From contig NZ_CP011504.1 in NCBI RefSeq assembly GCF_001028665.1, positions 2,914,001-2,978,000 of the forward strand: a stretch of 64,000 nucleotides of DNA. Reading direction: 5' to 3'. The stretch comes from Burkholderia pyrrocinia. GTDB taxonomy: Bacteria; Pseudomonadota; Gammaproteobacteria; Burkholderiales; Burkholderiaceae. A program made the position numbers and the translations under genes. The notes beneath the pieces are model-generated. The model saw only the letters and a program-made list of their open reading frames with translations, did not search any database and was not told where the DNA came from. Positions 9,336 to 17,550 of the stretch are shown in pieces; positions within the stretch are counted from its first letter, which is position 1, and each line of letters starts with the position of its first letter.

Positions 9336-10807
9336 AACGCTCGATCGTCCTGCGGCTGTCGGCGATGTTCGGCATCGTGTCGCTGCTCGTGTTCACGCTG
9401 GTCGGCTGCGGGCTGTTCGTGATGATGGAGCGCCAGCTGTTCGCCGAGCTGCGCGCGACGCTCGATACGCGCGCGAAGGTCGCCGAGATGATCGTGTCGC
9501 ATGCGACGACGGCCGCGCGCGGGCGGCTCATGCAGGAAAAGCTGGCCGACCTCGAACCGCCGGACGGCTCGACGCACTACCAGGTCGACAGCACGAACCC
9601 GACATTCCGCTTCGGTACGCCGGTCAACGGCGTGCCCGTCGAGCCGCCGTTCGGCGCGTTCCAGCGTTACGCGCTGAACAACAGCAGCTACCACGTGATG
9701 ACGAAGACCGTCACGGTGGCCGGCAGCGGCGAACGGCCGACACTGAAGCTGATCGTCGCCAGCTCGTGCGAGCGAACGCAGCGGATGCTGCGCCGCTTCG
9801 GCTTGACGCTCGCCGCGCTGATCGCCACGGCCACCGTCATCGCGCTGCTGCTGAGCCGCGCGGTCGCGCGCTTCGGGCTCGCGCCGCTCGACCGGCTGTC
9901 GCAGGATGCATCGGCGATCAGCCTCGCGAACCGCCGCCAGCGGCTGCAGACCGACGCGCTGCCGGCCGAGCTGCGCGACCTCGCCACCTCGTTCAACGGC
10001 GCGCTCGAACGCATCCAGCAAACCTACGCGCGGCTCGAAGCGTTCAACGCGGACGTCGCGCACGAGCTGCGCACGCCGGTCAGCATCCTGATCGGCCAGA
10101 CCCAGGTCGCGCTGACGAGCCGCGACCGCTCGGTCGACCGGATGCGCCAGACGCTGCAGTCGAACCTCGAGGAATTCGAGCGGCTGCGCGTGATCATCAA
10201 CGACATGCTGTTCCTGTCGCGCAGCGATCGCGGCGAACGCGCGACCGACCTGAAGGACGTGTCGCTTGCCGACGAGGTGCGGCGCATGCTCGACTTCCTC
10301 GAAATCCCGCTCGACGAAGCGCAACTGCGCGCCGAACTGCATGGCGATGCGCGCGCGGCCGTCGATCCGTCGCTGTTCCGCCGCGCGATGACGAACCTGC
10401 TGATCAACGCGATCCAGCATTCGGCGCCCGGCGCGACGGTGAACGTGACGATCGCGCGCCGCGACACGCTCGTCGAGATGGCCGTCTCGAACCCCGGCGA
10501 GCCGATCGATCCCGTGCAGCGGTCGCACGTGTTCGAACGCTTCTACCGGCTCGAGGAAGCGCGTGCGAACAGCAAGGAAAACCACGGGCTCGGGCTGTCG
10601 ATCGTCAAGGCCGTGGCCGAGATGCACGGCGGCAGCGTGTTCGTCGCGTGTTCGGGCGGCATCAATACGTTCGGCTTCTCGGTGTCGACGCAACCCTGCG
10701 CGGGCGGCCCGCTGCGCCCGGTCGATGCAGCCGATACAACCGATTCCGCCGGCGCGGCCGATCCGCACGCCACGCGGCCGGCGCACGCGCCGCGCGCGTT
10801 GCACTGA
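9332..10807 (+). CDS. Sensor histidine kinase (heavy-metal-sensor type)
   Basis: A 491-residue membrane kinase partner of the preceding response regulator. Transmembrane segments lie at about residues 7-29 and 160-180 and enclose a periplasmic sensor domain of about 130 residues. A HAMP region follows, then the dimerisation/phosphoacceptor motif DVAHELRTPVSIL, N-box NLLINAIQHS and G-box HGLGLSIVKAVAEMHGG. The ATG at 9332 overlaps the regulator stop (ATGA). The C-terminal 40 residues are low-complexity (D/A/T/P rich) and probably not part of the ATPase fold. Weak hairpin (10808-10826) immediately downstream. Confidence 0.92.
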   Translation: MKRSIVLRLSAMFGIVSLLVFTLVGCGLFVMMERQLFAELRATLDTRAKVAEMIVSHATTAARGRLMQEKLADLEPPDGSTHYQVDSTNPTFRFGTPVNGVPVEPPFGAFQRYALNNSSYHVMTKTVTVAGSGERPTLKLIVASSCERTQRMLRRFGLTLAALIATATVIALLLSRAVARFGLAPLDRLSQDASAISLANRRQRLQTDALPAELRDLATSFNGALERIQQTYARLEAFNADVAHELRTPVSILIGQTQVALTSRDRSVDRMRQTLQSNLEEFERLRVIINDMLFLSRSDRGERATDLKDVSLADEVRRMLDFLEIPLDEAQLRAELHGDARAAVDPSLFRRAMTNLLINAIQHSAPGATVNVTIARRDTLVEMAVSNPGEPIDPVQRSHVFERFYRLEEARANSKENHGLGLSIVKAVAEMHGGSVFVACSGGINTFGFSVSTQPCAGGPLRPVDAADTTDSAGAADPHATRPAHAPRALH

Positions 10808-10906
10808 CGGCGGCCGCGCGCCGCCGAGGGCAGTTTTCTTCAATACGGGCCAGTGCGGCTCCCGTAGTCTCGATGCGACTTTAGACATTTCGCATGGAGA
10901 CACCTG

Positions 10907-11494
10907 ATGAACATGCTGGTTTCGATGGCTGCGTTCGCGCTCGCCTCGTCGATCACCCCCGGTCCCGTCAACATCGTCGCGCTCAGCGCCGGCGCACGGC
11001 ACGGCCTCGGCGCGAGCCTGCGCTATGCGGCCGGCGCGACGCTCGGCTTCGTCGCGCTGTTCCTGCTGATCGGCCTCGGCCTGCACGCGGCGCTCGTGCG
11101 CTGGCCCGTGCTGACGACCGCCACGCAGTGGTCGGGAATCGCGTTCCTGCTCTATATGGCGCTGCGGCTCGCGCTCGACGACGGCCAACTGTCGGCCGAC
11201 CCTGACGTGGCCGGCCCGTCGGCGGCGGCCGGCGCGGCGATGCAGTGGCTGAATCCGAAGGCGTGGCTCGCAAGCGTGGCCGCGATGGGCGCGTATGCGG
11301 CCGATGGCGACCGCGCGCAGGTCTGGTTATTCGCCGCGCTGTATCTGGTGATCTGTTTCGCGTCGATCGCGTGCTGGGGATATGCGGGCGCGTCGCTGCG
11401 GCACCGGCTCGCGAACGCGCGACGCATGCGCGTGTTCAACCGGTTGATGGCATTGCTGCTCGCGGGCAGCGCGCTGTTTCTGCTGGACGTCTAG
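10907..11494 (+). CDS. LysE family amino-acid exporter
   Basis: A 195-residue inner-membrane exporter of the LysE/RhtB family, with about six hydrophobic segments. The conserved N-terminal signature SSITPGPVNIVALSAGARHG matches the family motif (xxPGP(N/V)), and AMQWLNPKAWL is the second conserved block. Exports amino acids or related small compounds; the substrate cannot be deduced. A GGAG sequence seven bases before the ATG supports the start. Ends 73 bp from the convergent AraC-type regulator, which might respond to the same compound. Confidence 0.88.
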   Translation: MNMLVSMAAFALASSITPGPVNIVALSAGARHGLGASLRYAAGATLGFVALFLLIGLGLHAALVRWPVLTTATQWSGIAFLLYMALRLALDDGQLSADPDVAGPSAAAGAAMQWLNPKAWLASVAAMGAYAADGDRAQVWLFAALYLVICFASIACWGYAGASLRHRLANARRMRVFNRLMALLLAGSALFLLDV

Positions 11495-11567
11495 CCGGCC
11501 GGCTCGCGAATCAGGCACTTCGGCGCATCGACGGCGCAAGCGCACTCCGCGCTCCGCGCGCTGCCGT

Positions 11568-12413
11568 TCAGCTCATCGCGCTACGGTACTGCCCGGGCGT
11601 CGCGGCCGCGATCCGCCTGAATGCACGCTGGAAATGCGCCTGGTCCGCGAAGCCCGCGTCGAGCGCGACCTCGGCGATCGACCGGCCGCGGCGCAGCTCC
11701 GTGCGGCCGTACTGCACGCGGCGATCGATCAGGAAAGCATGCGGCGTCATCCCGTAGCGCGCGTTGAAAGCGCGGATCAGGTACGACGGCGACAGGTCGG
11801 CCGCCGCGCAGATCGCATCGAGCGTGACGCCCTCGCGGCAATGCGCGGCGATGTAGTCGGCCGCACGCGCGAGCTTCGCGTTGTCGTCCGAGGGCCGCAT
11901 GCCGGGCAGCTCGCGATCGAGCGCGCCGTGCAGTTGCGTGAAGAATTCGACCGCCGCGCTCTCCTTGCCGAGCGGATCGATGCCGGGCGACACGAGCGTG
12001 CGGTAGAAGCCGCCAAATTGCGCGAACAGATCGCGCCGCTCCGTCAACTTCGGCGAAAACCCGTGAAAATCGCTGTTCGGATCGCGGCCCAGCGAATGCT
12101 GCAGCCGCGCGAGCCATGGAACGTCGACGTAGACCATCCGGTACGCCCATGCGTCGGTGCCGTACGGATTGCACGCGTGCACCTGCTCCGGATCGATGAT
12201 CACGAGCACGCCGCGCCCGACATGCGCGTTCGTCGCACCGTTCACGTAGGTGCTCGTGCCGCCGACGATCGCGCCCAGCGAAAACGTGTCGTGCGTGTGC
12301 TTCACGTAGCAGATCGCGCGCCCGTCGTCGACGGTGCGCGCCTCGATGAACGGCAGCGCGGCGTCGCGCCAGAACGGCGACGGTACGGCGGATCGGTTGA
12401 CGGGACGGCTCAC
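11568..12413 (-). CDS. AraC family transcriptional regulator
   Basis: A regulator of about 281 residues with an N-terminal cupin-like effector domain (HTHDTFSLGAIVGG is the metal/ligand-like His region near residue 40) and two C-terminal AraC helix-turn-helix motifs (LDAICAAADLSPSYLIRAF and IAEVALDAGFADQAHFQRAF), ending with the typical TPGQYR. The GTG at 12413 is preferred because AGGAG sits eight bases upstream; a TTG 14 codons earlier is possible but lacks such support. Similar regulators often control LysE-type exporters, and this one is convergent with the LysE gene. Confidence 0.9.
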   Translation of the reverse strand: MSRPVNRSAVPSPFWRDAALPFIEARTVDDGRAICYVKHTHDTFSLGAIVGGTSTYVNGATNAHVGRGVLVIIDPEQVHACNPYGTDAWAYRMVYVDVPWLARLQHSLGRDPNSDFHGFSPKLTERRDLFAQFGGFYRTLVSPGIDPLGKESAAVEFFTQLHGALDRELPGMRPSDDNAKLARAADYIAAHCREGVTLDAICAAADLSPSYLIRAFNARYGMTPHAFLIDRRVQYGRTELRRGRSIAEVALDAGFADQAHFQRAFRRIAAATPGQYRSAMS

Positions 12414-12589
12414 GCGGCGGGCTCCTGGTTCGAACGGCGAACGCTCACCGTACAAGAGTGCGCGGGACGATGCAACCGGCGGCTTGCAGCTTCGACGCCG
12501 GATCGCGCCGTTTCGCCTAAGCTTTGAATTCCGGCCGCCGCGACACGCGCGGCGGTTCCCGTTTACTCCTCTCCCGTCACGTCACGCTC

Positions 12590-13384
12590 ATGCACATCGA
12601 TCTGAAAGGCAAGACCGCGGTCGTCACCGCCTCCACCGCCGGCATCGGGCTCGCGATCGCCGAAGGGCTCGCGCGCGCCGGCGCGCGCGTCGTCGTCAAC
12701 GGCCGCAGCGACACATCGGTGCAGTCCGCGCTCGCGCAACTGCGCGCCGCCGTGCCCGGCGCGAGCCTCGATGGCGTCGCCGCCGACCTGTCCGACGCGG
12801 CCGGCGTCGCGCGCGTCACGCAGCACACGCCCGATGCGGACATCCTCGTCAACAACGCGGGCATCTACGGCCTGAAGGCGTTCTTCGACATCGACGACGC
12901 CGAATGGGAACATTACTTCCAGATGAACGTGATGTCCGGCGTGCGGCTTTCGCGGCATTACTTGAAGGGGATGATCGAGCGCAATGCCGGGCGCGTCGTG
13001 TTCATTTCGTCGGAATCGGGCCTGAACATCCCGGTCGACATGATTCATTACGGGTTCACGAAAACCGCGCAACTGTCGATCGCGCGCGGCCTCGCGAAGC
13101 TCGCGGCCGGCACCCATGTGACCGTCAACTCGGTGCTGCCGGGGCCGACGCTGTCGGAAGGCGTGCGCGCGCTGCTGAAGAAAACGGCCGACGAAACGGG
13201 CCGCAGTGTCGAGGACGTGGCCGTGGATTTCGTGCGCGATCATCGCTCGAGCTCGATCATCCAGCGGCCCGCGACGCCCGAGGAAGTCGCGAACCTGGTG
13301 GTGTACGTGTGCTCGCCGCAGGCTTCGGCGACCACGGGTGCGGCGTTGCGCGTCGACGGCGGCGTGGTCGACACGCTCGCCTGA
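12590..13384 (+). CDS. SDR family NAD(P)-dependent oxidoreductase
   Basis: A 264-residue classical short-chain dehydrogenase. The nucleotide-binding motif reads TASTAGIG (a variant of TGxxxGIG), followed by DILVNNAGIYG; the catalytic Ser lies in VFISSESG and the Tyr-Lys pair in YGFTK. The C-terminus ends GAALRVDGGVVDTLA as usual. The ATG at 12590 gives MHIDLKGKTAVV; more upstream starts add a non-conserved extension. Substrate unknown. Divergent from the AraC regulator with about 175 bp between them. Confidence 0.9.
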   Translation: MHIDLKGKTAVVTASTAGIGLAIAEGLARAGARVVVNGRSDTSVQSALAQLRAAVPGASLDGVAADLSDAAGVARVTQHTPDADILVNNAGIYGLKAFFDIDDAEWEHYFQMNVMSGVRLSRHYLKGMIERNAGRVVFISSESGLNIPVDMIHYGFTKTAQLSIARGLAKLAAGTHVTVNSVLPGPTLSEGVRALLKKTADETGRSVEDVAVDFVRDHRSSSIIQRPATPEEVANLVVYVCSPQASATTGAALRVDGGVVDTLA

Positions 13385-13412
13385 CCGCTCACGCGCGGCG
13401 CTCGCCGCCGCG

Positions 13413-13811
13413 CTAGCGCGAAGCGGCTTTGTCCGGCTGGAGCGTGCCCTTGCGGTCGGCGTCCATGCAGGTATCGAAGCCGTACTGCGTGACGACGCCG
13501 GCCTTGTCGAATACGACGAAGTAAGGCCGGTGATCGTTGCCGTGCTCGATGAAGTAGTTGTAGCAGACGCCGCTGCCGTTGCGGACCATCCATACGCTGC
13601 GCGGGTTGCCGCCGGCGCGGACGACATCGGCGCGCGTCGCGCCATGCCGCGATGCGGCCCGCGCGAGCGGCGTGCGCGAATACGAGAACGGTAGCCACGA
13701 GTCGAACCACGCGCAGCCGTGCAACATCAGGCAGCCTGCAGCCAGGGACAGCGCCGCCGCGGGACGGGACATCGGAATCAATCGCATGCTTGGAGAAATC
13801 TGCTGCGCCAT
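13413..13811 (-). CDS. Small putative lipoprotein
   Basis: 132 residues (fewer if one of the internal ATGs, MRLIPM or MSRPAA, is used). A hydrophobic signal ends in LMLHGC, a plausible lipobox, so the protein is probably anchored to a membrane and faces the periplasm. The mature part (RADVVRAGGNPRSVWM, then a beta-rich half with YFVVFDKAGVVTQYGF) recalls the small alpha-beta fold of OsmE/BamE-type lipoproteins, but that is only a resemblance. Three cysteines are present in total besides the lipobox region. Function not assigned. Confidence 0.75.
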   Translation of the reverse strand: MAQQISPSMRLIPMSRPAAALSLAAGCLMLHGCAWFDSWLPFSYSRTPLARAASRHGATRADVVRAGGNPRSVWMVRNGSGVCYNYFIEHGNDHRPYFVVFDKAGVVTQYGFDTCMDADRKGTLQPDKAASR

Positions 13812-14009
13812 GCCGGCGTGATCGAAAGCCCCATGCTACTCGACCTTTGGGTCCGGATCGAAAAGAAATGTAGAGATCCGTATCCGAACCGCTGCGTTGC
13901 ATGCCCTCGCGCCAGCCGGATCATTGCCGACCGTTGCGGCCGGCGCATGCTTGCACGCGCATCCATCCCGTCGCGCCGATGCATGGAATCGGCGCGACGG
14001 CGAGCCTCG

Positions 14010-15080
14010 TCACGCGATCCATTCGGCCCACAGCATCGTCAGCACCGTCATCAGCGCGGGGCCGACGAACAGCCCGATCAGGCCGAACGTCTCGGCGCCG
14101 CCGAGGATGCCGAACAGCACGAGCACGAACGGCAACCGCGCCGAACTGCCGATCAGCACCGGCCGCACGAAATGCTCGGCGACGAACACGACGACGAAAC
14201 CGAGCACCGCCACCACCACGGCCCACATGGTCGCGCCCTGCACGAACAGCCAGAGCGCCGCGCCGCAGAACACGATCGGCGCGCAGAACGGCAGCATCGC
14301 GGCAATCGCCGTGACGAGGCCGAGCAGCGCCGCATGCGGGACGCCCGCCAACGCATAGGCGATGCCGAGCAGCGCCCCCTCGCCGAGCCCGACGACGACG
14401 AGCCCCGTCACCGTGCCGTACACGGCCTTGACCATCCGGTCGATCAGTTCCGCGCCGTTGCGGCCGAACGCGCGCTGCGCGCCCTGCAGCAAGGCGCCCG
14501 ACAGCTTGTGGCCGGCGCGCAGGATCACGAACAGCGTGACGAGCATGAAGCCGAATTCGAGCAGCGCATGCGCGAGCTTCGTGCCGAACAGCCGGCCGAA
14601 CGCGAGGAATTTCTCGCCGTTGGCGCCGTGCATCGCGCTGGCCGCATGCAGCGGATGACCGAGATTGGCCTGCCACCATTCGGTGATCTGCGCCGAACCG
14701 TAAGGCAGCCGGCTGACGACGTCGGGCAGCGGAATGCCGTTGTCCTGGATCGTACGCAGCCACTCGCGCAGGTCGTGCGCCTGCCCGATCGCCTGGATTG
14801 CCGCGACGGCGATCGGCAGCACGACGAGCAGCGAGATCGCCGCCGTGATGACGACCGCGTTGACCGTTGGCCGGTTGCGGAACAGCCGGTGCGATTCGAA
14901 GCGTTTCAGCAGCGGCCACATCGCTATGGCGATCACGCAGGCCCACGCGATGGCGGGAATGAAGTCGCGGATCACCCACAGCGCGAGCACCAGCAGCGCC
15001 GCATACAGCGCGACGCGGGCGATCTGCTGCGCGCGCGACGGTGCGGCGGACTCGTGAGACGACGGGACATGTGCGTCCAT
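14010..15080 (-). CDS. AI-2E family (PerM-type) membrane permease
   Basis: A 356-residue polytopic membrane protein. Two close N-terminal helices (ALYAALLVLALWVI and AIAWACVIAIAMWPLL), a third (VVITAAISLLVVLPIAV), a soluble middle domain of about 100 residues, then a C-terminal block of helices including GLVVVGLGEGALLGIAYALAGVPHAALLG and LPFVLVLFGILGGAETFGLIGLFVGP, which is the signature region of the AI-2E transporter family. Members export autoinducer-2 or act as Na+/H+ exchangers; which applies is unknown. AGAGGTG just before the ATG at 15080 supports this start. Confidence 0.88.
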   Translation of the reverse strand: MDAHVPSSHESAAPSRAQQIARVALYAALLVLALWVIRDFIPAIAWACVIAIAMWPLLKRFESHRLFRNRPTVNAVVITAAISLLVVLPIAVAAIQAIGQAHDLREWLRTIQDNGIPLPDVVSRLPYGSAQITEWWQANLGHPLHAASAMHGANGEKFLAFGRLFGTKLAHALLEFGFMLVTLFVILRAGHKLSGALLQGAQRAFGRNGAELIDRMVKAVYGTVTGLVVVGLGEGALLGIAYALAGVPHAALLGLVTAIAAMLPFCAPIVFCGAALWLFVQGATMWAVVVAVLGFVVVFVAEHFVRPVLIGSSARLPFVLVLFGILGGAETFGLIGLFVGPALMTVLTMLWAEWIA

Positions 15081-15102
15081 GGCACCTCTGTCGAAATGGA
15101 AA

Positions 15103-15145
15103 AATGGCGGTTCGCGCAGGCAACCGGCCTGCACGAACCGCCATT
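15103..15145 (-). terminator. Strong rho-independent terminator after the OYE gene
   Basis: Nineteen-base arms (15103-15121 and 15127-15145) with a single mismatch around a five-base loop, followed on the minus strand by five T residues. It lies between the stop of the Old Yellow Enzyme gene and the start of the AI-2E permease on the same strand, so it separates two transcription units. Confidence 0.85.
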
Positions 15146-15216
15146 CTATCCATCGCCACCGGATCGGCGGCGCGCGTCCTGCGCGGGCCGCCCCGGCGCT
15201 ACGTCGCCGCGCCCGC

Positions 15217-16326
15217 TCAGGCCACCTTGTCGGCGACCCGGTAACGCTCGAGCCAGTGCGCGTACGGCGCGGGCAGCGTCCACGACGGGCGCTCGACGCC
15301 GAGCTGCTTCGCCGCGTAGTACGGCCAGTGCGGATCGGCCAGATGCGCGCGGCCGACCATCACGAGATCGAGCTGTTCTTCCACAACCACGCGGTTCGCC
15401 AGTTGCGGCGTGTCGATCCCCCACGCGGACGACACCGGCAGCCCGGCCTCGCGGCGCACGCGCGCGGCGATTGGCGCGAGGAACGCCGGGCCCCACGGAA
15501 TCTGCGCGTCGGGCGTCGTGAAGCCGACCGACACGCTCAGCATGTCGAGCCCTTCCTGCTTCATCCGTTGCGTGAGCGCGATCGACTCGGCGAGCGTCTC
15601 TTCGTCGCGGCCGTCGTATTCGATCACGCCCAGGCGTGCCGTCAGCGGCAGATGCTCGGGCCATACCTTGCGGACGGCCGCGAGCGTCTCGACGAGGAAG
15701 CGGCCGCGGTTCTCGGCCGAACCGCCGTATTCGTCGTCGCGACGGTTCGAATGCACCGAGAAGAAGCTCTGGCCGAGATAGCCGTGCGCGAAGTGCAGTT
15801 CGAGCCATTCGAAGCCCAGGTCGCGCGCACGCTTCGCCGCTGCGACGAAGTCGGCCTGCACGCGGGCGATGTCGTCGTGCGTCATTTCGCGCGGCACCTT
15901 CGGCAGGTGCGCACCGAACGGCAGGGCCGACGGCGCGATGGTCTGCCAGCCGCGCGGATCGCCGTCGACGATATGGTCGTCGCCTTCCCACGGACGGTTC
16001 GCGCTCGCCTTGCGGCCCGCGTGCGCGATCTGGATGCCGGGCACCGCGCCCGCCGCCTTGATCGCCGCGACCGACGGCGCGAACGCTTCGGCCTGCGCAT
16101 CGTTCCACAACCCCGCGCAGCCCGGCGTGATGCGCCCTTCCGGCGACACGGCCGTCGCCTCCGCGATCACGAGGCCCGCACCGCCGCGCGCGATGCCGGC
16201 CAGATGCACGCGATGCCAGTCGTTGACGACGCCGTCTTCGGCGACGTACTGGCACATCGGCGGCACCGCGATACGGTTGCGCAGCGTGACATCCTTGAGC
16301 TTGAACGGTTCGAACAGGGCAGACAT
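15217..16326 (-). CDS. NADH:flavin oxidoreductase, Old Yellow Enzyme family (YqjM/NamA-like)
   Basis: A 369-residue FMN-dependent ene-reductase, reducing electrophilic alkenes, quinones or nitro compounds with NAD(P)H. The N-terminus FEPFKLKDVTLRNRIAVPPMCQY holds the regulatory Cys of the YqjM (class III) branch, HAGRK is the substrate/FMN-binding His motif, and HFAHGYLGQSFFS plus SNRRDDEYGGS are strongly conserved in the family. Start chosen at MSALFEPF (16326). It follows the DJ-1/PfpI gene on the same strand by 141 bp. That pairing, with TAGAC-type operators upstream, suggests a response to reactive electrophiles such as quinones or aldehydes, as for nemA. Confidence 0.93.
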   Translation of the reverse strand: MSALFEPFKLKDVTLRNRIAVPPMCQYVAEDGVVNDWHRVHLAGIARGGAGLVIAEATAVSPEGRITPGCAGLWNDAQAEAFAPSVAAIKAAGAVPGIQIAHAGRKASANRPWEGDDHIVDGDPRGWQTIAPSALPFGAHLPKVPREMTHDDIARVQADFVAAAKRARDLGFEWLELHFAHGYLGQSFFSVHSNRRDDEYGGSAENRGRFLVETLAAVRKVWPEHLPLTARLGVIEYDGRDEETLAESIALTQRMKQEGLDMLSVSVGFTTPDAQIPWGPAFLAPIAARVRREAGLPVSSAWGIDTPQLANRVVVEEQLDLVMVGRAHLADPHWPYYAAKQLGVERPSWTLPAPYAHWLERYRVADKVA

Positions 16327-16467
16327 CCACGGCTCCTTTGCTTGGCTCTGCAAAACGACTGGGAATTCGCCGCGCGACGCGCACGGCGGAACGATTCGGG
16401 CCGTCGACGGGCCGGCTGCGCCCGGCGACGGATACGGAATAGCGCCGGCCCGGCCGGCGCCAGGTGC

Positions 16468-17154
16468 TTACCGGTGGCCGAGCTTCGCGAGCAGCGCCTC
16501 GGCGGCGGGTTCCGACGACGCGGGGTTCTGCCCCGTGATCAGCAGCCCGTCGGTGACGACATGCGGCGCCCAGTCGGCGCCGCGCTCGAACGCCGCGCCG
16601 TTGGTCTTCAGCATGTCCTCGACAAGGAACGGCACGACTTCCGTCAGCTCGACAGCCGCTTCCTCGCTGTTGGTGAACCCCGTCGCGCGCTTGCCGCGCA
16701 CGACCGATTCGCCGGTTGCCGGGTTCTTCACGTGTCGCAGCACGCCCGGCGCGTGGCAGACGGCCGCGACCGGCTTGCCGGCTGCGAGCGTGCGCTCGAT
16801 CAGGCCGATCGAATGCAGATCCTCGGCGAGATCCCACAGCGGGCCGTGGCCGCCCGGGTAGAACACCGCGTCGTAGTCGTCGGCCGACACGTCGGCGAGC
16901 TTGCGCGTCGATGCGAGTTCGGCCTTGGCCGCCGGATCGGCGTCGAAGCGGCGCGTTGCGTCGGTCTGCGCGGACGGATCGCTGCTTTTCGGGTCGAGCG
17001 GCGGCTGGCCGCCCTTCGGCGAAACCAGCGTCAGCTCGACGCCCGCATCCTTGAACGCGTAGTACGGCGCGGCCAGTTCCTCGAGCCAGAAGCCGGTCTT
17101 CTTGCCGGTGTCGCCAAGCGTGTCGTGCGAGGTCAGGACAACCAGAATCTTCAT
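16468..17154 (-). CDS. DJ-1/PfpI (Hsp31-like) family protein, probable glyoxalase/deglycase-like
   Basis: A 228-residue type 1 glutamine-amidotransferase-fold protein. The nucleophile elbow is AAVCHAPG with Cys about 133 followed by His, and the acidic partner lies in FWLEELAAPYY (Glu 25/26), so the Glu-Cys-His arrangement of Hsp31-like proteins is intact. FYPGGHGPLWDL is the conserved glycine loop. Hsp31 relatives act on methylglyoxal or glycated targets; substrate here is inferred. First gene of a two-gene unit with the ene-reductase and preceded by two TAGAC-N5-GTCTA operators. Confidence 0.9.
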   Translation of the reverse strand: MKILVVLTSHDTLGDTGKKTGFWLEELAAPYYAFKDAGVELTLVSPKGGQPPLDPKSSDPSAQTDATRRFDADPAAKAELASTRKLADVSADDYDAVFYPGGHGPLWDLAEDLHSIGLIERTLAAGKPVAAVCHAPGVLRHVKNPATGESVVRGKRATGFTNSEEAAVELTEVVPFLVEDMLKTNGAAFERGADWAPHVVTDGLLITGQNPASSEPAAEALLAKLGHR

Positions 17155-17287
17155 GATCGAAACTCCTTCGAAATGGGGGGAACGGGGCCGCGCGACCCGG
17201 TTTCGGCCGGCACGGCACGCCTGTCGGTTAGTCAGATACCGCGCGTCAACGTGCCGCTCGCGGATCCGAAATACCGCATGATCCTAT

Positions 17288-17302
17288 TAGACCAGTCGTC
17301 TA
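17288..17302. promoter_or_regulatory. TetR-type operator, copy 1
   Basis: TAGACCAGTCGTCTA: perfect TAGAC/GTCTA arms around five bases. It resembles the NemR-box type of TetR-family operator. Located about 134 bp upstream of the DJ-1 start codon. Confidence 0.7.
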
Positions 17303-17434
17303 GGAAAAATCCGAAAAAAACGACGGCGTCTCGCTGCACGTTCGGCATCGCAGTGCGATATGGCATTTTCGCGTCCGCGTTGCCCGAGCCGGGAGGTGTC
17401 GTCGCATTCGTCAGGCCGGATGATATCCGCTGAT

Positions 17435-17449
17435 TAGACCGGTCGTCTA
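17435..17449. promoter_or_regulatory. TetR-type operator, copy 2
   Basis: TAGACCGGTCGTCTA: same arms as copy 1, differing at one spacer base. The centres of the two sites are 147 bp apart, close to a whole number of helical turns, which would allow looping. Confidence 0.7.
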
Positions 17450-17550
17450 GAGAACAGGCATTCATCCCTGCAAGCGTCATGGCCTTTTCGACCGGGCACG
17501 ATCGGCAATGTCCGTCACCGATCGCGCCCTGTCCGGATCCGTCGTGCCGG

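Larger units (their letters stand above)
17155..17550. promoter_or_regulatory. Promoter region of the DJ-1/OYE unit
   Basis: A 396-bp gene-free stretch between the LacI gene (ending at 17551) and the DJ-1 gene. It is less GC-rich than its surroundings around 17280-17350 and contains two copies of a TetR-type palindrome. No convincing coding sequence is seen; an 82-codon open frame here has no family features. Confidence 0.6.

Noticed and set aside
8640..10807. Classifying the efflux operon as a heavy-metal (CusA/CzcA) exporter because its two-component system looks like CusRS
   Set aside because: The permease TM4 motif and overall sequence match drug-type HAE1 pumps; the metal-type methionine or acidic signatures were not seen.
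10808..10837. Hairpin CGGCGG/CCGCCG followed by a T run after the sensor kinase
   Set aside because: The T run begins eight bases after the stem and the stem is short, so a terminator call is not secure.
17232..17480. An 82-codon minus-strand frame between the DJ-1 and LacI genes
   Set aside because: It covers both TetR operators and has no recognisable features or supported ribosome binding site.
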